A stretch of DNA of 64,000 bases from SZUA-378 sp036652815 (lineage in GTDB: Bacteria; Bacillota; Clostridia; Lachnospirales; Lachnospiraceae). Positions 5,859-13,662 of the stretch are shown one piece after another. Numbering within the stretch: the stretch's first letter is position 1; each line of letters begins with the position of its first letter. The position numbers and the translations under genes are program-made. The stretch lies in the NCBI GenBank assembly GCA_036652815.1, contig JAVVVE010000014.1, positions 1 to 64,000 on the forward strand, read 5' to 3'. Below the pieces are notes generated by a model, which searched no databases, was not told the origin of the DNA, and was given only the letters and a program-made list of their open reading frames with translations.

Positions 5859-8474
5859 ATGAAAGAATATTATCAGATGGCCAAATCAGAAACACGCAAA
5901 GCGATTAATGGTAATTTAAAGCCGCTAAGTTCAGAAGAGGTTTTGCAGCACCAAAAACAATATGGAGCCAATGAATTGGTAGAAGGGAAAAAGAAGAGTA
6001 TCCCACAGATATTTATAGAACAATTTAAAGATTTTCTAGTCATCATATTAATCGTAGCAGCTATTGTATCCGGGTTTTTGGGAGATGTACAGAGTACAGC
6101 CGTAATCCTAATCGTGATTACGGTCAATGCAATACTGGGTACAGTACAGACTGTGAAAGCAGAGCAGTCTTTGAACAGCCTTAAGGCACTCTCCGGGTTA
6201 AGTGCGAAAGTATTACGAGAGGGTAATATCGTACAGATACCGTCTTCAGAAGTAACGGTAGGAGATGAAGTATCTTTAGAGGCAGGAGATTGTATCCCGG
6301 CCGATGGGCGTATCTTGGAGAACGCCAGTATGAAAGTAGACGAAAGTGCCTTGACAGGGGAGAGCTTAGGCGTTGACAAGACACATATGAAATTAGACGG
6401 GGAACTTCCGTTGGGAGATAGAACCAATATGGTGTTCTCCGGAAGCTTCGTTACTTATGGAAGAGGTAAATACCTCGTTACGTCTGTTGGCATGGAAACA
6501 GAAGTCGGTAAGATTGCTAAATTGTTAAAGACTACTTCAGAGAAAAAGACACCACTGCAGGTGAATCTGGATCAATTTGGACAAAAACTATCTATTATTA
6601 TTTTGGTTTTCTGCGCTATTTTATTTGCTTTAAGCGTGTTTAGAGGAGAATCCATTGGCAGTGCATTCTTATTTGCAGTTGCCTTGGCAGTAGCGGCGAT
6701 TCCGGAAGCTTTGAACTCCATTGTTACGATAGTACTGTCTTTTGGAACACAGAAGATGGCAAAGGAGCATGCGATTATCCGTAAACTGCAGGCAGTGGAA
6801 GGACTGGGCAGCGTTTCGATTATCTGCTCTGATAAAACAGGGACTCTGACACAGAATAAGATGACGGTAGAAGACTATTATGTGAATGAAACCAGGATTC
6901 CGGCAGCGGATGTGGTAGTAACACAGGGAGAACAGCAGCAGTTATTACAGTATAGCATTCTGTGTAATGATTCTACCAATCGGAATGGACAAGAGATTGG
7001 AGATCCTACGGAGACAGCACTGATTAATTTTGGAGATAAAAAGAATATCACAGCAGAGAGTGTGAGAGAACAATATAGAAGATGTGGTGAGATTCCTTTT
7101 GATAGTGACAGAAAATTAATGTCTACGTCTCACCGGCTGGAACAAGGACTTACGATGATTACCAAAGGTGCCGTCGATGTGCTTCTAAATAAGATGACAT
7201 CGATTCAGATGAATGGACAGATTCGACCTTTGACAGAGGCAGATAAAACAGCCATTGAGCAGCAGAATCTGGCATTTTCCAGAGATGGACTCAGAGTGTT
7301 GGGATTTGCTTATAAAGCATTGGATGAGGATTCTACGATGCCAATAGAGGAAGAAGAGAATCTGACTTTCTTAGGTTTGATTGCGATGATGGATCCGCCA
7401 AGAGAAGAATCTAAAGCGGCTGTAGCAGAATGCATCAGAGCAGGGATTAGACCGATTATGATTACGGGAGACCATAAGATAACAGCGGCAGCGATTGCCA
7501 AGAGAATCGGTATTTTACAAGATGAATCGGAAGCTTGTGAAGGTGCGGCGATTGATGGGATGTCCGAAGAAGAATTGGAAGACTTTGTAGAAGGGATCTC
7601 GGTATATGCCAGAGTATCTCCGGAACATAAGATACGAATTGTCCGCGCATGGCAGAATAAGGGAAATATTGTCTCCATGACGGGGGATGGTGTGAATGAT
7701 GCACCGGCATTAAAACAAGCGGATATCGGTGTTGCCATGGGTATTACGGGCAGTGAGGTATCTAAGGATGCAGCGTCTATGGTGCTGACAGATGATAATT
7801 TTGCTACGATTATTAAGGCTGTTGAAAATGGACGTAATGTATATCGTAACATTAAGAATTCGATTCAATTTTTACTATCAGGTAATTTTGGTGCCATCTT
7901 AGCAGTGATGTATGCTTCTGTATTTGGACTGCCGGTGCCTTTTGCTCCGGTACATTTGCTATTTATCAATCTATTAACAGATAGCCTTCCGGCGATTGCG
8001 TTGGGATTGGAGCCACACAGTGCAGAAGTCATGGAAGAACCACCACGCCCGATGCATGAATCCATTTTAACCAAGAGCTTCTTATTTAATATAGGAACAC
8101 AGGGATTATCAGTTGCGATTGTGACGATTATTGCATTTTTAATTGGATTACAGGATGGTAATGCTGTCTTAGCCAGTACGATGGCATTTGGAACGTTATG
8201 TACGGCACGATTAGTGCATGGCTTTAACTGCAAATCAGAGGCACCTGTGATATTTAGCAGTCGTTTCTGGAATAATAAATATCTCTGGGGTGCTTTTGGG
8301 ATCGGCTTAGTCCTAATGACTGCGGTTATGACATTGCCTATCTTACAGGGAATCTTTAAAGTGCAGACATTGAACCTCACACAGCTTTTTACAGTCTATG
8401 GATTGGCATTGGCACATCTGCTGATCGTTCAATTGTTTAAATATGGTAAGCAGACCTTTCGTAAGAAAAGATAA
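5859..8474 (+). CDS. P-type Ca2+/Mn2+-transporting ATPase, riboswitch-controlled
   Basis: This 871-residue type II P-type ATPase carries TGES in the actuator domain (near 165), the phosphorylation motif SDKTGTLT (Asp near 324), TITKGA, MDPPR, MITGDH and TGDGVNDAPAL. About ten membrane helices include TM4 with IPEAL and TM6 with NLLTDSLPAIALG, which holds the N..TD cation ligands of SERCA-like pumps. I place the start at 5859 (MKEYY). An upstream in-frame ATG at 5775 lies inside the terminator hairpin, and GGAAGCAGGGAAAG precedes 5859. The Mn2+ riboswitch implies that Mn2+ efflux is its main task, as for riboswitch-linked YoaB-type pumps. Ca2+ transport stays possible. It is monocistronic. Confidence 0.88.
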   Translation: MKEYYQMAKSETRKAINGNLKPLSSEEVLQHQKQYGANELVEGKKKSIPQIFIEQFKDFLVIILIVAAIVSGFLGDVQSTAVILIVITVNAILGTVQTVKAEQSLNSLKALSGLSAKVLREGNIVQIPSSEVTVGDEVSLEAGDCIPADGRILENASMKVDESALTGESLGVDKTHMKLDGELPLGDRTNMVFSGSFVTYGRGKYLVTSVGMETEVGKIAKLLKTTSEKKTPLQVNLDQFGQKLSIIILVFCAILFALSVFRGESIGSAFLFAVALAVAAIPEALNSIVTIVLSFGTQKMAKEHAIIRKLQAVEGLGSVSIICSDKTGTLTQNKMTVEDYYVNETRIPAADVVVTQGEQQQLLQYSILCNDSTNRNGQEIGDPTETALINFGDKKNITAESVREQYRRCGEIPFDSDRKLMSTSHRLEQGLTMITKGAVDVLLNKMTSIQMNGQIRPLTEADKTAIEQQNLAFSRDGLRVLGFAYKALDEDSTMPIEEEENLTFLGLIAMMDPPREESKAAVAECIRAGIRPIMITGDHKITAAAIAKRIGILQDESEACEGAAIDGMSEEELEDFVEGISVYARVSPEHKIRIVRAWQNKGNIVSMTGDGVNDAPALKQADIGVAMGITGSEVSKDAASMVLTDDNFATIIKAVENGRNVYRNIKNSIQFLLSGNFGAILAVMYASVFGLPVPFAPVHLLFINLLTDSLPAIALGLEPHSAEVMEEPPRPMHESILTKSFLFNIGTQGLSVAIVTIIAFLIGLQDGNAVLASTMAFGTLCTARLVHGFNCKSEAPVIFSSRFWNNKYLWGAFGIGLVLMTAVMTLPILQGIFKVQTLNLTQLFTVYGLALAHLLIVQLFKYGKQTFRKKR

Positions 8475-8621
8475 TGATAATTCTAAACATAAGATTTAAT
8501 TCGTTTCTCTAAAACTACTATATACTTTCCGTTACTAAAAACTTATAATAGATAGGAAAGAAGACTTACTGATTCTACAAACTTACTCATAAGCACATAA
8601 GAAAAATGGAGAGAATAGGGA

Positions 8622-8900
8622 ATGGAGCGATTGGTAAATGTGATGGAAGAGAAAGTGTGTCATATGATTGATGACACGATAGGTTCTCTGGGTTGTTGTA
8701 CTTGCGAGAAATGCAAAAAGGATATTGCCGCCTATGTGCTGAATCGTACTACACCCAAGTATGTGGTATCGGAAAAAGGAGAGTTATTTTCGAAAGTATC
8801 TAATTTGGATTCTAATTCCAACATGAGACTCTTGATGGAGATTACAAGAGCTGCTGATGTGATTGCCAAGAATCCACATCACGATAAATCTACAATATAG
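8622..8900 (+). CDS. ComFB-like small zinc-finger protein
   Basis: This 92-residue protein contains CTCEKC (about residues 27-32), then DIAAYVLNRTTPKYVVSEKGELF. That is the ComFB pattern of a CxCxxC zinc site followed by D..A.ALN..PP.YVVT.KGE. ComFB is encoded in the competence comF operon of Bacillus, where its role is unclear; relatives in cyanobacteria have been reported to bind cyclic dinucleotides. No comFA or comFC is nearby. The start at 8622 is preceded by GAGAGAATAGGG. An in-frame Met at 8643 is an alternative. A TATAAT at 8544-8549 has no convincing -35. Confidence 0.7.
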   Translation: MERLVNVMEEKVCHMIDDTIGSLGCCTCEKCKKDIAAYVLNRTTPKYVVSEKGELFSKVSNLDSNSNMRLLMEITRAADVIAKNPHHDKSTI

Positions 8901-8922
8901 GATTACAGCGATGGGTGAGCGG

Positions 8923-8951
8923 TTGCCTTTTTGAAAGATTACACTTATAAT
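8923..8951 (+). promoter_or_regulatory. Promoter of the nucleotidyltransferase gene
   Basis: TTGCCT, a 17-base spacer and a perfect TATAAT end about 60 bases before the start at 9013. Confidence 0.65.
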
Positions 8952-9012
8952 AGAGAAGGACACATTGTAATTCTATGAGCATCCAGGACGATGGAGTGGG
9001 AGGGCATTCAAA

Positions 9013-9927
9013 ATGGGAGAACCAATATTAGTGATATTGGCAGCAGGCATGGGAAGTAGATATGGTGGCTTGAAACAGATCGATCCGGTCGATCCACAGG
9101 GCAATAAGATCATAGATTTTTCGATTTATGATGCGATGCGTGCCGGATTTAAAAAAGTCATTTTTATTATTAAACAAGAAAACGAACAGGATTTTAGAGA
9201 TTGTATCGGGGATGCAGTTAGTCAGTATATGGAAGTAGAATATGTATTTCAGGATATGAATAAAGTCCCTGCAGGATTCAAGATTCCGGAAGGCAGAGTG
9301 AAGCCTTGGGGAACTGCACATGCGATTTTGTGCTGTAAAGATAGTATCAAAGAGCCATTTGCTGTGATTAATGCAGATGATTATTATGGAAGAAGTGCGT
9401 TTGGAACGCTATACCAATACTTAAAAACGCATCAGGACGATGAGAAGCATAGATATGCGATGGTAGGCTATGAATTGGGTAATACACTAACGGATCATGG
9501 CTCTGTTGCCAGAGGATGCTGTGTTATGGATAAAGAGGGTTATCTGGTGACGCTGGCAGAGAGAATGCAGATTGAGAAACGTGGTACAGGAGCAGCTTAT
9601 ACAGAGGATGGGCAGAATTATACCCCGATTGCATTAGATACCTTGGTTTCCATGAATATGTGGGGATTTTCTCAAAGCATCCTTGGAGAATTGGAGGGGG
9701 CACTTGCCAGATTCTTTGAAACAGAGGTAAGTAAGAATCCAATGAAAGCAGAATGCTTCCTGCCAATCGAGGTCGATCATCTATTGCAACAGGGAGTGGC
9801 TACGGTAGAGGTACTGTCTTCACAAGATCGTTGGTTTGGCGTTACTTATAAAGAGGATAAACCATTTGTGGTAGATTCTATTGCTAATTTAAAAAAACAA
9901 GGTATCTATCCGGATAAATTATGGTAA
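9013..9927 (+). CDS. Sugar-phosphate nucleotidyltransferase family protein
   Basis: This 304-residue protein begins with the nucleotide-binding signature LAAGMGSRYGGLKQIDPVD and carries the metal-site motif INADDYYG (near residue 115). PWGTAHAIL, typical of NTP_transferase enzymes, lies between them. Such enzymes join a nucleotide to a sugar 1-phosphate or similar phosphate. The substrate cannot be read from the sequence. It differs from RmlA and GalU in the GGLKQIDP segment, which is shared with a clostridial group of unassigned nucleotidyltransferases. A UDP-glucose 4-epimerase gene follows on the same strand, suggesting a sugar-nucleotide supply role. It has its own promoter. Confidence 0.75.
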   Translation: MGEPILVILAAGMGSRYGGLKQIDPVDPQGNKIIDFSIYDAMRAGFKKVIFIIKQENEQDFRDCIGDAVSQYMEVEYVFQDMNKVPAGFKIPEGRVKPWGTAHAILCCKDSIKEPFAVINADDYYGRSAFGTLYQYLKTHQDDEKHRYAMVGYELGNTLTDHGSVARGCCVMDKEGYLVTLAERMQIEKRGTGAAYTEDGQNYTPIALDTLVSMNMWGFSQSILGELEGALARFFETEVSKNPMKAECFLPIEVDHLLQQGVATVEVLSSQDRWFGVTYKEDKPFVVDSIANLKKQGIYPDKLW

Positions 9928-9935
9928 GATTGAGA

Positions 9936-9964
9936 TAGTCAAATCCCTTGGGATTTGATATAAT
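9936..9964 (+). promoter_or_regulatory. galE promoter containing an 18-bp palindrome
   Basis: TAGTCA and a perfect TATAAT are 17 bases apart. The palindrome CAAATCCC-TT-GGGATTTG (9940-9957) fills the spacer almost exactly, so a dimeric repressor bound there would block RNA polymerase. It lacks a T-tract and is not a terminator. Confidence 0.6.
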
Positions 9965-10014
9965 AATAAAGTTTAAAACAGATGGATCAGTTTCTATAAT
10001 AGGAGGATATGAGA

Positions 10015-11031
10015 ATGGCAATTTTAGTAACAGGCGGAGCCGGATATATTGGCAGCCATACAGTCATTGAATTACAGAATGCAGGGTATGAAGTTGTAGT
10101 AGTGGATAATCTGTGCAATTCATGTGTTGAGTCTTTAGACAGAGTGACGAAGATAACGGGAAAGCCGGTTAAATTCTACAAGGTAGATATCTTGGACAAA
10201 GCAGGTTTGGAAGCTGTGTTTGAGAAAGAGTCCATTGATTCTTGTATCCATTTTGCAGGACTCAAAGCAGTTGGTGAATCGGTGGCAAAACCATGGGAAT
10301 ATTATTATAATAATATATCAGGGACCTTGGTATTATTGGAGGTAATGAAAGAACATAATGTGAAGAATATTATCTTCTCTTCTTCTGCAACGGTGTATGG
10401 CAATCCGGCATTTGTACCGATTACAGAGGAATGTCCCAAAGGTGAGATTACGAACCCCTATGGACAGACGAAAGGCATGTTAGAACAGGTATTAATAGAT
10501 ATTCAAAAGGCAGATCCTACATGGAATATCATTATTCTTCGTTATTTCAATCCAATAGGTGCGCATAAGAGCGGAACGATCGGTGAGAATCCAAACGGTA
10601 TCCCGAATAACCTGATGCCATATATCACACAGGTAGCAGTTGGCAAATTAAAATGTCTGGGTGTATTTGGGGATGATTATGATACTCCTGATGGTACGGG
10701 TGTAAGAGATTATATTCATGTAGTGGATTTAGCTCTTGGACATGTCAAGGCTCTTGAGAAGATTAAGCAAAAAGCAGGTTTATGCATCTACAATCTGGGT
10801 ACAGGTCATGGTTACAGCGTGCTTGATATTGTGAAGAATTTTGAAGAGGCATCCGGTATTCAGATTGCTTATGAGATTAAACCAAGACGTGCAGGAGATA
10901 TTGCTACCTGTTATGCAGACCCGGCAAAGGCCAAAGCAGAACTTGGCTGGACTGCAGAGCGAGGTATTAAAGAGATGTGTGAAGATGCATGGAGATGGCA
11001 GTCATCCAATCCAAACGGGTATGATGCATAA
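10015..11031 (+). CDS. galE: UDP-glucose 4-epimerase
   Basis: This 338-residue extended short-chain dehydrogenase interconverts UDP-glucose and UDP-galactose (Leloir pathway). It has the NAD motif GGAGYIGSH at the N-terminus, DNLCNS, HFAGLKAVGES, the catalytic pair SSSATVYG and YGQTK, RYFNPIGAH and the C-terminal GTGxGYSVLD. I chose the ATG at 10015, eight bases after AGGAGGAT; the in-frame ATG at 10009 is only two bases from that site. It has a promoter with an embedded palindrome and a strong terminator. Confidence 0.95.
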   Translation: MAILVTGGAGYIGSHTVIELQNAGYEVVVVDNLCNSCVESLDRVTKITGKPVKFYKVDILDKAGLEAVFEKESIDSCIHFAGLKAVGESVAKPWEYYYNNISGTLVLLEVMKEHNVKNIIFSSSATVYGNPAFVPITEECPKGEITNPYGQTKGMLEQVLIDIQKADPTWNIIILRYFNPIGAHKSGTIGENPNGIPNNLMPYITQVAVGKLKCLGVFGDDYDTPDGTGVRDYIHVVDLALGHVKALEKIKQKAGLCIYNLGTGHGYSVLDIVKNFEEASGIQIAYEIKPRRAGDIATCYADPAKAKAELGWTAERGIKEMCEDAWRWQSSNPNGYDA

Positions 11032-11081
11032 CCATCAATCGTGATTTTTGCGATAAGTATGTTTATTTATTATGATAATAA

Positions 11082-11120
11082 AATTCGGGTCAGCCAGGAT
11101 TGGTTGCCCCGAATTTTTTT
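11082..11120. terminator. Terminator between galE and the hemolysin III gene
   Basis: AATTCGGG-T-CAGCC and GGTTG-C-CCCGAATT form a long stem with a six-base loop, followed by seven T on the plus strand. It lies between convergent genes and can also serve the minus strand. Confidence 0.85.
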
Positions 11121-11127
11121 CGTTTCT

Positions 11128-11799
11128 TTAACCTAAAGATGCTGCCATGTTTACTACATATTCATACATAAAGATAAAGTGACAGATGCTCCCGCCCATG
11201 ACAAAAAGGTGAAATACTTCATGAGAACCAAAATTGGCATGTTTGGAATTAAAGATAGGAAGTTTTAAAGCATAGATGATCCCACCGACTGTATAGATGA
11301 TGCCACCGGCAAACAGCCAGAAAAAAGCAGCGGCAGATAAAGTGTGCCATAATCGTCCAAATACAAATCCACAGACCCATCCCATAGCGATGTAGATGAT
11401 AGAGGAGAACCATTTTGGACAAGTAATCCAGACCGCTTTAATTGTCATTCCGACAATAGCGATCCCCCATACAACAGCGAGCATGGTATATCCTAACTTG
11501 CCACCTAGTACGATCATACAAACAGGGGTATAAGATCCTGCGATTAAGACAAATATCATCATGTGGTCTATTTTGCGAAAGACCCGAAGAATATGTCCTG
11601 ATACATTCACACTGTGATAAGTGGCACTGGCTCCGTATAAAAGAATCATACTTAAGATAAAGATGCTCATTGCTATTAACGTAGTAGTGTCCGATGTCAC
11701 GGCGGCCTTTACCAATAAAGGTGCTGCGGCAAGTAAAGCCATTACCATTCCGATTAAATGTGTAATTGCACTCCCGGGTTCTCTAATTGTAATCTGCAT
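11128..11799 (-). CDS. Hemolysin III / PAQR family membrane protein
   Basis: This 223-residue protein has seven predicted helices. The PAQR-type motifs are present: EPGSAITHLIG at the start, SATYHS after TM2, KIDHMMIF, and GSHEVFHLFVMGGSICHF near the C-terminus. The conserved Ser, Asp and three His residues form the zinc site of this family. Bacterial members are called hemolysin III from a Bacillus cereus protein, but most are not shown to be toxins and may be membrane hydrolases or stress proteins. It is a single gene converging on galE. Confidence 0.88.
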   Translation of the reverse strand: MQITIREPGSAITHLIGMVMALLAAAPLLVKAAVTSDTTTLIAMSIFILSMILLYGASATYHSVNVSGHILRVFRKIDHMMIFVLIAGSYTPVCMIVLGGKLGYTMLAVVWGIAIVGMTIKAVWITCPKWFSSIIYIAMGWVCGFVFGRLWHTLSAAAFFWLFAGGIIYTVGGIIYALKLPIFNSKHANFGSHEVFHLFVMGGSICHFIFMYEYVVNMAASLG

Positions 11800-11899
11800 A
11801 ATTTAACTCCTCTCAACAATCTACATCACATAGTAATGATAACTATGTGTACCATACCGAGATACTACACCTTATTATTACACATGTCAAGAAAAATAT

Positions 11900-12178
11900 T
11901 CAGTCTTCTTCTATAATATGTATTTCCAGGTAATCGAAAGATATCTCTTCTATAAAATTGTCTTGAAGAAAACGGGTTTTACTATGTAGTTGAAACTCTT
12001 TGATGGTTTTATCAAGCCAGATAGGTTTTCCTAAATCAAAGGTGCTGCAGATGTCATCTAAGGCTTGAAAGATCTTGTGTGTTCGAGTGTCTGTTGAGTC
12101 ATTGGTCACAACCATATCTTTTATGAGATGATTGTCAGTCATAATCTTAGCCCATAAGCGAAACATTAGGTACCTCAC
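11900..12178 (-). CDS. Conserved hypothetical protein, 92 residues
   Basis: This is an acidic, soluble 92-residue protein without signal peptide or membrane helix. It starts MRYLMFRLWAKI and contains DSTDTRTHKIFQALDDICSTFDL and LGKPIWLDKTIKEFQ. I recall similar short unassigned proteins in Lachnospiraceae but no function. It stands alone. The segment between it and the guanine deaminase gene holds divergent promoter sequence. Confidence 0.55.
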   Translation of the reverse strand: MRYLMFRLWAKIMTDNHLIKDMVVTNDSTDTRTHKIFQALDDICSTFDLGKPIWLDKTIKEFQLHSKTRFLQDNFIEEISFDYLEIHIIEED

Positions 12179-12266
12179 TTTCTTTCTATGATGATGTAGT
12201 ATAGCACTAATAAAACACTTCTACAATCATTTAACCCATTTAAAAGTTTAAAAAGTGCCGAATTGA

Positions 12267-12295
12267 TTGTAATATTTTTGAAAATTGTGTACAAT
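12267..12295 (+). promoter_or_regulatory. Promoter of the guanine deaminase-xanthine dehydrogenase operon
   Basis: TTGTAA and TACAAT are 17 bases apart. The inverted repeat ATTGT-GT-ACAAT (12284-12295) overlaps the -10 box and could be an operator. The start codon at 12334 follows 38 bases later. Confidence 0.6.
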
Positions 12296-12333
12296 ATAAA
12301 CATATCATTTTAAAAATAGAAAGAGGTGCTTAC

Positions 12334-13620
12334 ATGGGGAAAAGTAGTTATGTATTAAAAGGAAATGTATGTTACAGTAAAGACCAGAATACCATAGTAA
12401 CCTATGAGAACCAATATCTCATATGCGTAGATGGAATATCAATGGGGGTATTTGAGAAGATACCGGATATCTACACAGGCCTTAAAGTGGTGGATTACAC
12501 AGATAAACTGATTATACCGGGACTGTCAGACCTTCACACGCATGCACCGCAATATGCATTTAGGGGATTGGGGATGGATCACGAGCTTCTGCAATGGCTG
12601 GAACTTAAGACTTTTCCGGAAGAAGCAAAATATGCAGATATAGAGTATGCACAAAAAGCATATGAGATATTTGCTGATGATATGAAGACCGGTGCTACTA
12701 CGAGAGCGGCTATTTTTGCAACGATACATGTGGATAGTACAATACTATTAATGGATCTGTTGGAAAAAACAGGTATTCGGGCATATGTTGGTAAAGTAAA
12801 TATGGATCGTAATGCACCGGAGTATCTCTTGGAAACAGATGCGGAGCAGTCGATACAGAATACTCTTCGTTGGTTGGAGCGCTGTGAAGGTAGATATGAG
12901 CGGATCCATCCGATTATTACGCCTCGATTTATTCCTACCTGTACCGATGAACTGATGAGCAGATTAAGTGAGATTCAACAGCAGTATCAATTACCGATGC
13001 AGTCACATTTATCAGAGAATCAGGGCGAGATAGCATGGGTACATGAGCTATGTCCGCAGGCAGAATTTTATGGAGATGCTTATGAGAGAACCGGTATGTT
13101 TGGAGGCGATGTTCCTACGATTATGGCACATTGTGTATCTTCAGAAGAAGCAGAAATACAACGGATGAAAGAACGTGGAGTCTATGTTGCACATTGTCCA
13201 CAGTCCAATAGTAATCTATCATCAGGCATTGCACCTGTTTATCATTATCTGGAGCAGGGTATGAACGTAGGACTGGGAAGCGATATTGCGGGAGGATCCA
13301 GCTTTTCGATTTTACGTGCCATGACAGATGCGATTCAGGTATCCAAGCTTCGGTGGAGATTACAAAGTGGTGAAGGAGAGACGCAGAAGCCTCTGACTGC
13401 AGCGCAGGCTTTTTACATGGGAACCAAAGGCGGTGGCAGCTTCTTCGGTAAAGTGGGCAGCTTTGAAGCCGGTTACGAATTTGATGCTGTGGTATTAGAT
13501 GACAGTAACTTGCGGCATCCGCAGCCTTTATCGGTAGCAGAGCGATTAGAACGTTTGCTTTACTTAGCAAATGAGACGCATGTGATACACAAATATGTTT
13601 CGGGAGAATCTATCTTTTAG
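12334..13620 (+). CDS. guaD: Guanine deaminase-type amidohydrolase
   Basis: This 428-residue metal-dependent hydrolase probably converts guanine to xanthine. It has the zinc motif PGLSDLHTHAPQYAFRGLGM (near residue 65), typical of guanine deaminases. Further sites are QSHLSENQGE, MAHCV and GLGSDIAGGSSF, which supply the remaining His and Asp ligands. The next three genes encode a xanthine dehydrogenase-type enzyme, so the product would feed directly into it. GAAAGAGGTGC precedes the ATG. Other deaminases of the family (SsnA, chlorohydrolases) are less likely given the HAPQYAF motif. Confidence 0.85.
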   Translation: MGKSSYVLKGNVCYSKDQNTIVTYENQYLICVDGISMGVFEKIPDIYTGLKVVDYTDKLIIPGLSDLHTHAPQYAFRGLGMDHELLQWLELKTFPEEAKYADIEYAQKAYEIFADDMKTGATTRAAIFATIHVDSTILLMDLLEKTGIRAYVGKVNMDRNAPEYLLETDAEQSIQNTLRWLERCEGRYERIHPIITPRFIPTCTDELMSRLSEIQQQYQLPMQSHLSENQGEIAWVHELCPQAEFYGDAYERTGMFGGDVPTIMAHCVSSEEAEIQRMKERGVYVAHCPQSNSNLSSGIAPVYHYLEQGMNVGLGSDIAGGSSFSILRAMTDAIQVSKLRWRLQSGEGETQKPLTAAQAFYMGTKGGGSFFGKVGSFEAGYEFDAVVLDDSNLRHPQPLSVAERLERLLYLANETHVIHKYVSGESIF

Positions 13621-13662
13621 TTCATTGAAATAGGTAAATGTAGAAAGGAGCAGGGGATTAAT

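Noticed and set aside
7310..8380. Long minus-strand ORFs inside the P-type ATPase
   Set aside because: They are antisense shadows of a strongly conserved gene with no start signals.
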